From NCBI RefSeq assembly GCF_014451325.2, contig NZ_JACSCH020000005.1, positions 240,648 to 304,647 on the forward strand: a DNA stretch of 64,000 bases. Reading direction: 5' to 3'. The notes under the pieces were generated by a model. The model made no database searches. It worked only from the letters and a program-made list of their open reading frames with translations, and had not been told where the DNA came from. The translations under genes and the position numbers were made by a program. The DNA is from Streptomyces sp. CB02980. Lineage in GTDB: Bacteria > Actinomycetota > Actinomycetes > Streptomycetales > Streptomycetaceae. This document shows positions 53,512 to 61,237 of the stretch, in pieces. Position 1 is the stretch's first letter, and every line of letters starts with the position of its first letter.

Positions 53512-54783
53512 ATGGGCCTGTCGCGACGGAGTCTGCTGGCCGCCGGGGGCGCCCTCGGGGCGGTGGCGGCCTCCGCGCCCACCGCTTCGGCCGGCGCGCC
53601 CACCGCCCCGGCGGCGGGGCAGCCGCACGGACACGCGCGCGTACGGACCGGATTCGAGCGCCTCGCCGACGACGGGTACGCGCTGCTCGCCGGGGAGCGC
53701 GTCGGCATCGTCACCAACCCGACCGGCATCACCCGGGACGCCCGGCACATCGTCGACGTGATGCACGCCGACGAGCGGGTGGAGCTGGTGGCCGTCTTCG
53801 GCCCGGAGCACGGTTTCCGGGGCACCGCGCAGGCGGGCGGCTCCGAGGGGCGGTACGACGACCCGGCGACCGGGCTGCCCGTCTACGACACGTATCTGAA
53901 GAGCGGGCAGCCGCTCGCGGACGTCTTCACCGCCTCCGGCGTGGACACGGTCGTCTTCGACATCCAGGACGCCGGCGCCCGCTTCTACACCTACATCTGG
54001 ACGCTGTACGACTGCATGGTGGCCGCCGCGCTCGCCGGTAAGCGGTTCGTGGTCCTGGACCGGCCGAACCCGGTGACCGGGCGGGCGGCACTGGGCCCCG
54101 TCCTGGACCGGGCGTTCGCCACCTTCGTCGGACGCGAGCCGATCGCGCAGGCGCACGGCATGACGGTGGCCGAGCTGGCCCGCCTCTTCAACGGCGAGTT
54201 CCTCGCGACGCCGGTCGCCCTGGAGACCGTACGGATGACGGGCTGGCGGCGGACGGACTTCTTCGACACGACCGGGCTGCCCTGGGTGCCGCCCAGCCCC
54301 AACATGCCGACGCCGGAGACCGCGCTCGTCTACTCCGGCACCTGCCTCTTCGAGGGGACGAACCTCTCCGAGGGCCGGGGCACCACCCGCCCCTTCGAAC
54401 TCCTCGGCGCGGAGGGGATCGACCGGCGGTGGGCGGAGGCGGCGAACGCGCTCGGCCTGCCCGGCGTCCGGTTCCGCGAGGCGTACTTCGCGCCGACCTT
54501 CTCCAAGTTCCAGGGGAAGACCGTGGGCGGGGTGCAGCTGCACGTCCACGACCGGGAGTCCTTCGATCCGGTGCGGGCCGGGATCGGGCTCCTGGTCACC
54601 GCCCGGAGCTCCTGGTCCGGCTTCGCCTGGCGGGCGGACAACTGGATCGACAAGCTGACGGGTTCGACGCGGGTGCGGACGCTGATCGACGCCGGCGCCG
54701 GGGTGGACGAGGTCGTCGGGGCGTGGCAGGCGGACCTGGCGGCCTTCCGGGCGGTGCGGAGGGAGTATCTGCTGTACCGCTGA
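53512..54783 (+). CDS. Secreted NamZ-type exo-beta-N-acetylmuramidase (DUF1343)
   Basis: A 423-residue exported protein. A twin-arginine-type signal (LSRRSLLAAGGALGAVAASA) ends near residue 28. The DUF1343 domain follows, with GERVGIVTNPTGITRDARHIVDVM, FGPEHGFRGTAQAG and FDIQDAGARFYTYIWTLYDCM. Also visible are LDRPNPVTGR and a C-terminal FAWRADNWIDKLTGS. Family members characterised as NamZ release N-acetylmuramic acid from peptidoglycan fragments, so a role in wall recycling is likely. ATG 53512 has GGAGG seven bases upstream. Confidence 0.88.
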   Translation: MGLSRRSLLAAGGALGAVAASAPTASAGAPTAPAAGQPHGHARVRTGFERLADDGYALLAGERVGIVTNPTGITRDARHIVDVMHADERVELVAVFGPEHGFRGTAQAGGSEGRYDDPATGLPVYDTYLKSGQPLADVFTASGVDTVVFDIQDAGARFYTYIWTLYDCMVAAALAGKRFVVLDRPNPVTGRAALGPVLDRAFATFVGREPIAQAHGMTVAELARLFNGEFLATPVALETVRMTGWRRTDFFDTTGLPWVPPSPNMPTPETALVYSGTCLFEGTNLSEGRGTTRPFELLGAEGIDRRWAEAANALGLPGVRFREAYFAPTFSKFQGKTVGGVQLHVHDRESFDPVRAGIGLLVTARSSWSGFAWRADNWIDKLTGSTRVRTLIDAGAGVDEVVGAWQADLAAFRAVRREYLLYR

Positions 54784-54851
54784 GGCCGGTTGCCCCGGAG
54801 CCGGCGGAGCGGCGGGCGGGGTGGGGTTGTCCCCATGATCGGCAGGGGTGC

Positions 54852-54880
54852 CGGCGGGATGTCACGGCGGCATCCCGCCG
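54852..54880 (+). terminator. Hairpin between NamZ-like and Ere-like genes
   Basis: CGGCGGGATG (54852-54861) pairs perfectly with CATCCCGCCG (54871-54880), nine-base loop. It ends 14 bases before the next start codon, so it may terminate the upstream transcript or mask the ribosome site. Confidence 0.55.
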
Positions 54881-54894
54881 ACCAGGCTTGGCCC

Positions 54895-56238
54895 ATGAAC
54901 CTCTCCGGCTCCTCCTTACGACGCCGACTGCCCCTCGTCGGACTCCTCCTGGCCGCCTGCCTCGGCTCCCTGGCGCCCGCCGCCGGGGCCGCCGTGGCCC
55001 CGGCCGTTCCCGATCCGGCGCGCGAACTCGCCCGCACGGCGCAACCGTTCACCGATCTCCGGCCGCTCGACCGGATGATCGGCTCGGCCAAGGTGGTCGG
55101 CGTCGGCGAGGCCACCCACAGCTCGGCGGAGTTCTTCACCGCCAAGCACCGGATCTTCGAACACCTCGTGGAGCGCAAGGGCTTCACCACCTTCGCCCTG
55201 GAGGCCAACTGGTCCACCGGGCTGCTCGTCGACGAGTGGGTGCGCACCGGCCGCGGCGACATCCGGGCGATCATGCGGGACGAGTTCCAGGAGTCGTACC
55301 GCCTCTGGAACACCGAGGAGTACCTCGACCTCTTCCGCTGGATGCGGCGGCACAACCAGCTCCACCCCGATCACCAGGTCCGCTTCATGGGCAACGACCT
55401 CGGCTACGCGGGCGCGAACGTCTTCGACCGCGTGACCTCGTACGTGGCCCGCACCCATCCCGCGCTCCTCCCCCGCTTCGAGGAGCTGTACCGGAACTCG
55501 CGCCCCACGGGCGAGGTCGAGGACTGGATGAAGGGGTACATGACCAAGCCGCGCCCCGAGCGGCAGCGGATGGCCGCCGATGTGAACACGGCGCTCGCCC
55601 TCCTGGAGCGGCAGCGGCCCGCGAAGGACCCCCGCGCGCGTGAGGCGGCCCAGTGGGCGGTGCAGCACGCACGGGCCATCGCCCAGGTAGGCACCGAGTA
55701 CGCCCACGACGTGTTCACGGACGAGGGGATCGCCCAGGCCATGCTCTACCGCGACCGGGTCATGGCCGAGAACACCGTGTGGTGGCAGCGGCAGACCGGC
55801 GACCGGATCGTGCTCTCCGCGCACAACGGGCACGTCGGCTACGAGACCCCGAAGCCCGACCAGTACCCGCGGCTCCAGGGCGCCTTCCTGCGGGACGCGC
55901 TCGGCCGGGACTACGTGAGCGTCGGCGCCTCCTTCGGGCAGGGGTCCTTCAACTCGCACGACACCGAGGCCCCCGGCGAGCCGCTGCGGCGCTTCACCGT
56001 CGGCACGCTCGGCCCGGACAGCAACGCCCACACCCTGGACCGGGTCTCGCCCGGCGCGTTCTACCTGGACCTGCGGCGCTCGACACCGGCCGCGCGCGAC
56101 TGGCTCGGCACCCCCCGGCCGACCCGGGGCATCGGAACGGCGTACCCCTGGCCGGGCGCCGTGCACCAGGAACGTCTCTCCACCGCGTACGACCTGCTGA
56201 TCCACTTCCCCCGGATCACGGCGGCGCGCATCCGCTGA
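54895..56238 (+). CDS. Exported erythromycin esterase-like protein (probable lipoprotein)
   Basis: A 447-residue member of the erythromycin esterase/EreA-like family. The family motif GVGEATHSSAEFFTAKHRIFEHLV has the conserved His used for hydrolysis. Later motifs are FALEANWSTG, RFMGNDLGYAG and LSAHNGHVGYET. The N-terminus is a signal sequence (RRRLPLVGLLLAACLGS) with a lipobox-like L-A-A-C at 19-22, so it may be an outer-face lipoprotein. Characterised Ere enzymes are cytoplasmic macrolide esterases, so an exported relative may have a different substrate. ATG 54895 is the best start; ATG 54859 is an alternative. Confidence 0.82.
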   Translation: MNLSGSSLRRRLPLVGLLLAACLGSLAPAAGAAVAPAVPDPARELARTAQPFTDLRPLDRMIGSAKVVGVGEATHSSAEFFTAKHRIFEHLVERKGFTTFALEANWSTGLLVDEWVRTGRGDIRAIMRDEFQESYRLWNTEEYLDLFRWMRRHNQLHPDHQVRFMGNDLGYAGANVFDRVTSYVARTHPALLPRFEELYRNSRPTGEVEDWMKGYMTKPRPERQRMAADVNTALALLERQRPAKDPRAREAAQWAVQHARAIAQVGTEYAHDVFTDEGIAQAMLYRDRVMAENTVWWQRQTGDRIVLSAHNGHVGYETPKPDQYPRLQGAFLRDALGRDYVSVGASFGQGSFNSHDTEAPGEPLRRFTVGTLGPDSNAHTLDRVSPGAFYLDLRRSTPAARDWLGTPRPTRGIGTAYPWPGAVHQERLSTAYDLLIHFPRITAARIR

Positions 56239-56240
56239 GG

Positions 56241-56313
56241 CGGGAGGTACCGGTGGGCCGGCCGTGACCGTACGGGGGTCGGTCACGGTCCGTCCGAAAG
56301 GTACGCCTCCCGG
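56241..56313 (+). terminator. Nested hairpin after Ere-like gene
   Basis: CCGTGACCG (56262-56270) pairs with CGGTCACGG (56280-56288). Outside it, CGGGAGGTACC (56241-56251) pairs with GGTACGCCTCCCG (56300-56312) apart from a two-base bulge. It starts right after the stop codon; the rest of the 56239-56422 gap holds no gene that I see. Confidence 0.6.
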
Positions 56314-56422
56314 TCGAGGTCTGGCCGGGGCCACGCGCGGGCATGCTGGCGATGGAGCCGCCGCCCGCGCTTGGCGCGTCCGGGTGCGACGGCCACCTCG
56401 ACGGGGAGGGACGGTTCGGGCC

Positions 56423-57754
56423 GTGACCGGGATGAGTGTGGAGCCGTACCGGGAGATCACCTTCGACAAGGAGGGCGACGGGCCCGCGGGGCAGCCGGCG
56501 GCCCTCGCCGCACTGGCCCGGCAGGGCCTCACCGACCTGGTGGTGTTCGCGCACGGGTGGAACAGCTCCCCGGCCGGCGCCACCCGGCTCTGCTCCGACT
56601 TCTTCGAGCCCTTCCCCGGTCTGCTCGCCCCCGGCGTCGAGGCCGGGTACGCGGGCGTGATCTGGCCCTCGATGATGTTCACCGGCGAGCCGGTGCCCGA
56701 CTACCGGGCCCTCGTGACGGTCCTTCCGGAGAAGGAGCCGGTCCTCGACCGGCTCACCGAACTCCTCGTGACGGCGCCGTCGGACGAGGCGGCGTTCGCC
56801 GAGTTCGGCGCGCTGCTGCGGGAGCTGACGGACGTGACCGTCGGTGAGGCCGGCCGGGCGGGCGCCGCCGGGTCCCGGGAGCCGGTGCCGGAGTTCCTGG
56901 TCGCGGACCCGCTGGAGGTGTGCGCCCTGTTCACCGAGGCGCTGGAGGCGGACGCCGGCCGGACGGAGGGCCTCGGGCGGGGGGCCGGGCAGGGGGCCGG
57001 GCAGGGGGCCGACTCCGCAGAGGGCCCCGGCTCCACGGAGGGCTCCGGCTCCGCGGAGGGATTCGGTTCCGCGGAGGGCTTCGGGGAGGGGCTCAAGCGG
57101 TACTGGAAGGGGGCCCGGGAGGTTCTGCGCCAGGCCACGTACTACGTGATGAAGAAGCGGGCCGGCCGCGTCGGCGAGTCCGGACTCGGGCCGCTGCTCG
57201 GCGAGGTCGCCCTCGCCGCCCCCCGCCTCCGTGTCCACCTGGTCGGCCACAGCATGGGCGCCCGGCTCGTCGCGTACGCGCTGAAGGGGCTGCCGTCGGG
57301 GGCCCGTCCGGTCGCCTCCGTGACCCTCCTCCAGGGCGCCTTCTCGCACTACGCGTTCGCGGCCCGGCTGCCGCACGACCCCGGGCGCCCGGGCTCGCTG
57401 CGGGACCTGCAGAACCGGGTCCGGGGGCCCGTGGTGGCCTGCTACTCGCGGCACGACACGGCCCTCGGCGTGTTCTACCCGCTGGCGTCCCGGCTCGCGG
57501 GCGACTCGGCGTCGCTGACCCGGGCCGCCGGTCTGCTCGGTTCGGGCGACCCGCGCTGGGCGGCGATCGGGCACGACGGCGTCCAGGCGGTGCCCGGGAC
57601 GGTCGTACGGCCGCTGGCGACGGTGCTGCGCGAGGGAGTGCCGGCCTCGGGGTGCGTGAGCGTCGACACGGCGGACGTGGTCCGCTCCCACGCCGACATC
57701 TGCCGCGCGGAACTGGCCCGGGTGGTGGTGTCGGCGGCACGGACGGGCAGGTAG
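56423..57754 (+). CDS. Alpha/beta-hydrolase-like serine hydrolase
   Basis: A 443-residue protein with an alpha/beta-hydrolase pattern: LTDLVVFAHGWNSSP near residue 40 (oxyanion region) and VHLVGHSMGARLVAYAL with the nucleophile Ser in GHSMG. A basic/acidic C-terminal part follows. Residues about 175-220 are an unusual Gly/Ala/Ser/Glu low-complexity insert (GAGQGAGQGADSAEG and similar). There is no clear signal peptide. It may be a lipase or esterase; the substrate is unknown. GTG 56423 lies after GGGAGGG; ATG 56432 is an alternative. Confidence 0.78.
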   Translation: MTGMSVEPYREITFDKEGDGPAGQPAALAALARQGLTDLVVFAHGWNSSPAGATRLCSDFFEPFPGLLAPGVEAGYAGVIWPSMMFTGEPVPDYRALVTVLPEKEPVLDRLTELLVTAPSDEAAFAEFGALLRELTDVTVGEAGRAGAAGSREPVPEFLVADPLEVCALFTEALEADAGRTEGLGRGAGQGAGQGADSAEGPGSTEGSGSAEGFGSAEGFGEGLKRYWKGAREVLRQATYYVMKKRAGRVGESGLGPLLGEVALAAPRLRVHLVGHSMGARLVAYALKGLPSGARPVASVTLLQGAFSHYAFAARLPHDPGRPGSLRDLQNRVRGPVVACYSRHDTALGVFYPLASRLAGDSASLTRAAGLLGSGDPRWAAIGHDGVQAVPGTVVRPLATVLREGVPASGCVSVDTADVVRSHADICRAELARVVVSAARTGR

Positions 57755-57772
57755 GAGGGGGTACGGGCGCCT

Positions 57773-57790
57773 CCCCGAACCTCCTCGGGG
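57773..57790 (+). terminator. Weak hairpin after hydrolase gene
   Basis: CCCCGA-ACCTCC-TCGGGG, 18 bases downstream of the stop. Six-bp stem, modest support. Confidence 0.4.
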
Positions 57791-57803
57791 CCTCACCGTC
57801 TCG

Positions 57804-57947
57804 TCGTTCCGCGGCTTCTGCGCGCCTCGCCGGACTCCTCCGTTCCGCCCTTCCTCGGAAGCCCCTCGGCCCCCACTGATGGCTGCCATCCGAATTTCGA
57901 TGGAACACGGCGGGGCGCTCGTTCGTCCCTCTGATACCGCGGAACGA
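57804..57947. repeat. Distant 11-bp inverted repeats in the 57755-57969 gap
   Basis: TCGTTCCGCGG at 57804-57814 and its exact complement CCGCGGAACGA at 57937-57947 flank 122 bases. They could be paired binding sites upstream of the 57970 gene. No gene is visible in between. Confidence 0.5.
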
Positions 57948-57969
57948 CCAGCGACGGAGGTGGCGGGAG

Positions 57970-58584
57970 ATGGCCGGTTTCCGGAGTCTCGCGAGACAGG
58001 TGCGCGATCCGGGGTGCGACACAGCCCTGCGCAGGTACTCGCTGCGCAAGTGTCTGGAGCGGTTCGCGCCGTACGGGCACAGGGCTACGTGGGACCACCT
58101 GTGCCGCAGGCACCGGTTCGGACCCGAGGACCGGGAGCTCGACCCCGGGCGGCTGATCGCCGCGCTCGACGAGCTGGAGGAGGCGCGGGCCGTGTGGCTC
58201 GCGTACGAGGAGGAGTTCGCCGCCCGGCGGCGGCGCGAGAAGCACGAGGGGCTGCGCGGGCTCGGCGCCCTCGACGACTGGCACCGGCGCGTCTGGGGCG
58301 GCAACGGCGTGGTGCGGTGCGGCGATCCGGCCGTGCACCCGTCGGACCCGCTGCCCGAGGTGCTGCGGCGGCTGATCACGGCCCTGGAGAGCGACCCGGG
58401 CGAGCGGTGCCCGGTGTGCGCGGGGCCGCGCATCGAATGGGCCGGCTCCGGCGACACGTACGAGCCGTGGCTCGGCCCGGTCTGCGGGGACTGCGGGGTG
58501 GGTGTGCCGCGCGCGGTCCTCACCTCGGGGGCGCTGGCCCGCGCCCGTGGGGAGCGGAACCGCTCGCTGGCGTCGGCGGCGTGA
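57970..58584 (+). CDS. Hypothetical protein with C-terminal zinc ribbon
   Basis: A 204-residue protein I do not recognise. The N-terminal two-thirds is helical and charged (YSLRKCLERFAPYGHRATWDHLCRRHRFGPEDREL, LEEARAVWLAYEEEFAARRRREKH). The C-terminal third has CPVCAGPRIEW and a second CGDCG pair, a CxxC/CxxC zinc ribbon. It may bind nucleic acid or stabilise a complex. ATG 57970 has GGAG immediately upstream. It overlaps the BKACE-like gene by four bases (GTGA), so the two act together or are at least co-translated. Confidence 0.75.
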   Translation: MAGFRSLARQVRDPGCDTALRRYSLRKCLERFAPYGHRATWDHLCRRHRFGPEDRELDPGRLIAALDELEEARAVWLAYEEEFAARRRREKHEGLRGLGALDDWHRRVWGGNGVVRCGDPAVHPSDPLPEVLRRLITALESDPGERCPVCAGPRIEWAGSGDTYEPWLGPVCGDCGVGVPRAVLTSGALARARGERNRSLASAA

Positions 58585-59384
58585 GTCCGCGGCGACCCGA
58601 CGTGCCGCAGGTTCCGCCGGGGGCGCCGGTGCTGCAGGTCTGTCTCAACGGGACACGGGGGCCCGGGGATTCGGCGGCGGTGCCGATGTCGCCCGAGTCG
58701 CTCGCGGAGTCCGCGGCGCGGGCGGTGGCGGCGGGCGCCGGGGAGGTGCGGGTGCATCCCCGGACGCCGTGCGGGGGTACGTCGCTCTCGCCCCGGGTGC
58801 TCGGACCCGTCCTGACCTCGGTCCGGGCGGCGGTGGGCAGGGGTGTGCGGGTCACGACCGCGGCGGCCGCCGAGCCCGACGCCGGGCGCCGGGTGGAGCG
58901 GGTCCGGTCCTGGGAGGTGCTGCCCGACCTGGTGTCGGTCGACTGGCACGAGCCGGGGGCGGAGGAGGTGGCGGGGGTGCTCCTGGAGCGCGGGATCGGG
59001 ATCGAGGCCGGACTGTGGGCCCGTACGGACGGACCGGAACGCTTCGCCCGCCGGCCGCTCGCACCCCACGTAGGACGGGTCCTCGTGAAGGTCCCGTGCC
59101 CGCCGGCCGGGAGCGGGGCCGAGGAAGCCTGGCGCTCCCTGCTGTCCGGGCTCGAACTGCCTCCCGGCGTGCCCGTGTTGCTGCACGGCGAGGACGCCGG
59201 CGCCTGGCCGGTGCTGCGGCTCGCCCGGCGGCTGGGCCTGGTCGCCAGAATCGGGTTCGAGGACACCGTGCTGATGCCGGACGGCACCCGGGCGCGCTCC
59301 AACGCGGAGCTGGTCGCCGCGGCCCTCGCGGGCTGGGGCCTGCCCGGCGGATCAGGGTCGGATGGGCCGCGGCCCCGGCCGTGA
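58581..59384 (+). CDS. BKACE-like protein (3-keto-5-aminohexanoate cleavage family) with altered metal motif
   Basis: A 267-residue TIM-barrel protein of the BKACE family, which cleaves beta-keto acids with acetyl-CoA using a zinc ion. The family start is LQVCLNGTRGPGDSAAVPMSPESLAESAARAVAAGAGEVRVHPR. Where BKACE enzymes have a metal-binding HxH (as in VHIHVRD), this protein has RVHPR, so one of the two histidines is missing. A later His/Glu pair (LLHGEDAGAW, IGFEDTVLMPDG) is kept. It may have a different metal site or substrate. GTG 58581 overlaps the upstream stop. Confidence 0.8.
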   Translation: MSPRRPDVPQVPPGAPVLQVCLNGTRGPGDSAAVPMSPESLAESAARAVAAGAGEVRVHPRTPCGGTSLSPRVLGPVLTSVRAAVGRGVRVTTAAAAEPDAGRRVERVRSWEVLPDLVSVDWHEPGAEEVAGVLLERGIGIEAGLWARTDGPERFARRPLAPHVGRVLVKVPCPPAGSGAEEAWRSLLSGLELPPGVPVLLHGEDAGAWPVLRLARRLGLVARIGFEDTVLMPDGTRARSNAELVAAALAGWGLPGGSGSDGPRPRP

Positions 59385-59392
59385 TCCGCCGG
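59344..59392. terminator. Hairpin spanning the BKACE-like stop
   Basis: CCGGCGGATCA (59344-59354) pairs with TGATCCGCCGG (59382-59392), enclosing a GGGCCGC/GCGGCCC-type inner stem. The stop codon lies in the 3' arm. It can serve both this gene and the convergent soxR. Confidence 0.75.
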
Positions 59393-59451
59393 ACACCCGC
59401 CAGGGGTCCTGTCGATCACGCCGCGAGCCCGGCCTGACCGGCGAGACGCTC

Positions 59452-59934
59452 CTAGGCTTCGTCGCCGCCCGGGGCGGGGTTGCGCACCGGCAGCAGGCGG
59501 GAGCCCGCCATCCGCTCGCCGAAGGCGTCGTCGGGGTTGGACAGCACGCAGGTCTCCAGGGAGAGGCAGCCGCAGCCGATGCAGTCCGTCAGGTGGTCGC
59601 GGAGCCGGCCGAGCTGTTTGATGCGCTCGTCCAGCTCGGTGCGCCAGGCCGCCGAGAGCCGGGCCCAGTCCTCGTTCGTCGGCGTGCGCTCCTCCGGGAG
59701 CTGGGCGAGGGCCTGGCGGATCGTCGCCAGCGGGATCCCCACGCGCTGCGCGGCGCGGACGAAGGCGACCCGGCGCAGGGTGTCGCGGCCGTAGCGGCGC
59801 TGGTTGCCGGTGGTGCGGCGGCTGCTGATGAGCCCCTTCGCCTCGTAGAAGTGGAGGGCGGAGACGGCGGCCCCACTACGGGCGGAGAGCTGGCCGACGG
59901 TGAGCTCGTGGATCTTCTCTGGAATCTGCGGCAC
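59452..59934 (-). CDS. soxR: Redox-sensing regulator SoxR
   Basis: A 160-residue MerR-family activator. The N-terminal winged helix (LTVGQLSARSGAAVSALHFYEAKGLISSRRTTGNQRRY) binds DNA. A dimerisation helix leads to the [2Fe-2S] motif C118-x2-C121-x-C123-x5-C129, the signature of SoxR. In streptomycetes SoxR answers redox-active secondary metabolites rather than superoxide in general. ATG 59934 is the start. No soxR box was recognised nearby; targets are probably elsewhere. Confidence 0.95.
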   Translation of the reverse strand: MPQIPEKIHELTVGQLSARSGAAVSALHFYEAKGLISSRRTTGNQRRYGRDTLRRVAFVRAAQRVGIPLATIRQALAQLPEERTPTNEDWARLSAAWRTELDERIKQLGRLRDHLTDCIGCGCLSLETCVLSNPDDAFGERMAGSRLLPVRNPAPGGDEA

Positions 59935-59982
59935 CCCGCGACCCTACTGGTCCGTTGACAGCGGACCGGTCACCCCACATGC

Positions 59983-59998
59983 TGAGCAAGCGCTTAGA
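59983..59998. promoter_or_regulatory. Shared TetR operator upstream of maoC gene
   Basis: TGAGCAAGCGCTTAGA, with the palindromic core AAGCGCTT, 61 bases before the MaoC-like gene. An identical 16-mer occurs at 61188-61203 before the TetR gene. Confidence 0.8.
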
Positions 59999-60037
59999 TA
60001 CCGACCGTTGGGTATGCCGCACCAGGTGGGGCATACC
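59998..60037. promoter_or_regulatory. Two further inverted repeats in the maoC leader
   Basis: ATACCGACCGTTGGGTAT (59998-60015) resembles the ATACCGACTGGTCGGT operators at 45144 and 53382. GGTATGCC (60011-60018) and GGCATACC (60030-60037) are a perfect 8-bp inverted repeat with an 11-base spacer. They overlap, suggesting more than one regulator at this promoter. Confidence 0.5.
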
Positions 60038-60058
60038 GGACCAGAAGGGAACAGGAAC

Positions 60059-60520
60059 ATGGCCGAGCCGAGGATCTTCACCTCCGCCGAGGAGCTGCGC
60101 GCGGGGGTCGGCGAACAGCTGGGGCACAGCGACTGGGTGGAGATCGACCAGAAGCGGATCGACCTCTTCGCCGAGGCGACCGGGGACCACCAGTGGATCC
60201 ACGTGGACCCGGAGCGCGCGGCCACCGGCCCGTTCGGCACGACCATCGCGCACGGCTATCTGACCCTGTCGCTGCTCCCGCTGTTCGTTCCGCAGGTGCT
60301 GCGGGTCGAGGGCATGAAGATGGGCCTCAACTACGGCACGGAGAAGGTGCGTTTCCCCGCGCCCGTGCCGGTCGGCTCGCGACTGCGCGCCACGGCCGTC
60401 CTGACGAAGGTCGAGGAGGCCGGCGGCGGTGTGCAGGTGACGGCGGCCGTGACGGTGGAGCGCGAGGACTCCGAGAAGCCGGTCTGCGTCGCCGAGTCGG
60501 TCTCCCGCTACTACTTCTGA
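60059..60520 (+). CDS. MaoC-type hot-dog dehydratase
   Basis: A 153-residue (R)-specific enoyl-CoA hydratase-like protein of the MaoC family. The hydratase motif FAEATGDHQWIHVDPERAATGPFGTTIAHGYLTLSLLPLF carries the catalytic Asp/His pair. It probably hydrates an enoyl-CoA in fatty-acid or related catabolism. ATG 60059 follows AAGGGAACAGGA. Two operator-like sites lie in its leader. Its 3' end overlaps the convergent TetR gene by 10 bases. Confidence 0.9.
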   Translation: MAEPRIFTSAEELRAGVGEQLGHSDWVEIDQKRIDLFAEATGDHQWIHVDPERAATGPFGTTIAHGYLTLSLLPLFVPQVLRVEGMKMGLNYGTEKVRFPAPVPVGSRLRATAVLTKVEEAGGGVQVTAAVTVEREDSEKPVCVAESVSRYYF

Positions 60521-61137
60521 GCGCCGACCATCCTGAGGACGAGGTCGGCGTAGAGCGCGCCGACCTCGTCGGGCGACCGGCGTCCCTGGGCGTTGAACCA
60601 GCGCGAGACGTCGATGCAGAGCGAGAGCACGGCGACCGTGGTGCCGGCGACGTCCGGCACGTCGAACTCGCCCGCCGCCACGCCCTCGTCGATGATGCCG
60701 CGCACCGCCGCGTCGGACTGGCGGCGCAGCTCCACGATCTCGGCCCGGTGCTCGGGGCCGAGGGCGTCGAGCTCGTACTGGACGACCCGCGCGGTGGTGT
60801 GGCGCTCGGCGTGCCAGCGGACGAAGGAGCGCACCGCGTCGGCGAGGCGCTCGGCGGCCGTGCCGTCGCCGGCGGCCGCTGCCCGGAGGATCTCCAGGGC
60901 CTTGTCGTGACCGATGCGGCTGATCCGGTGGAGCAGCTCTTCCTTGGTCTTGTAGTGGATGTAGAGCGCGGCCGGGCTCATCCCCGCGCGGCCGGCGATG
61001 TCCCGGGTGGTGGTGGCGTGGTAGCCGCGCTCGGCGAACGCCTCGACGGCGGCCACCAGCAGTCGCCGGGCCGCCTCGGGCGTGACCTCGCCCCAGGGCA
61101 TGTCCTCGCCCCCGGGCGTCTCCTCCGCCGCGCTCAT
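60511..61137 (-). CDS. TetR-family regulator with shared TGAGCAAGCGCTTAGA operators
   Basis: A 208-residue repressor: helix-turn-helix in AARRLLVAAVEAFAERGYHATTTRDIAGRAGMSPAALYIHYKTKEELLHRI (about 20-70), and a C-terminal ligand domain. It is convergent with the MaoC gene, overlapping by 10 bases, yet both promoters hold the same 16-mer, so this regulator almost certainly controls both. Acyl-CoA is the likely inducer. ATG 61137 has AGGGAG upstream; an in-frame open stretch to 61281 crosses the operator. Confidence 0.88.
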   Translation of the reverse strand: MSAAEETPGGEDMPWGEVTPEAARRLLVAAVEAFAERGYHATTTRDIAGRAGMSPAALYIHYKTKEELLHRISRIGHDKALEILRAAAAGDGTAAERLADAVRSFVRWHAERHTTARVVQYELDALGPEHRAEIVELRRQSDAAVRGIIDEGVAAGEFDVPDVAGTTVAVLSLCIDVSRWFNAQGRRSPDEVGALYADLVLRMVGAQK

Positions 61138-61187
61138 CCCACACTCCCTCTCGGACCCCGTCAGGACGCTCACCATACCAACGAGGG

Positions 61188-61203
61188 TGAGCAAGCGCTT
61201 AGA
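61188..61203. promoter_or_regulatory. Shared TetR operator upstream of tetR gene
   Basis: TGAGCAAGCGCTTAGA, identical over 16 bases to 59983-59998, about 50 bases upstream of the 60511-61137 TetR start. Strong support for autoregulation. Confidence 0.8.
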
Positions 61204-61237
61204 GACGGAGAGCGGCAGCTCAGGGCCCGCCGAGCGG

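Noticed and set aside
57879..58580. N-terminal extension of the BKACE-like protein
   Set aside because: It lies across the zinc-ribbon gene in another frame and is Arg/Gly/Ala-rich without family similarity; GTG 58581 overlaps the upstream stop.
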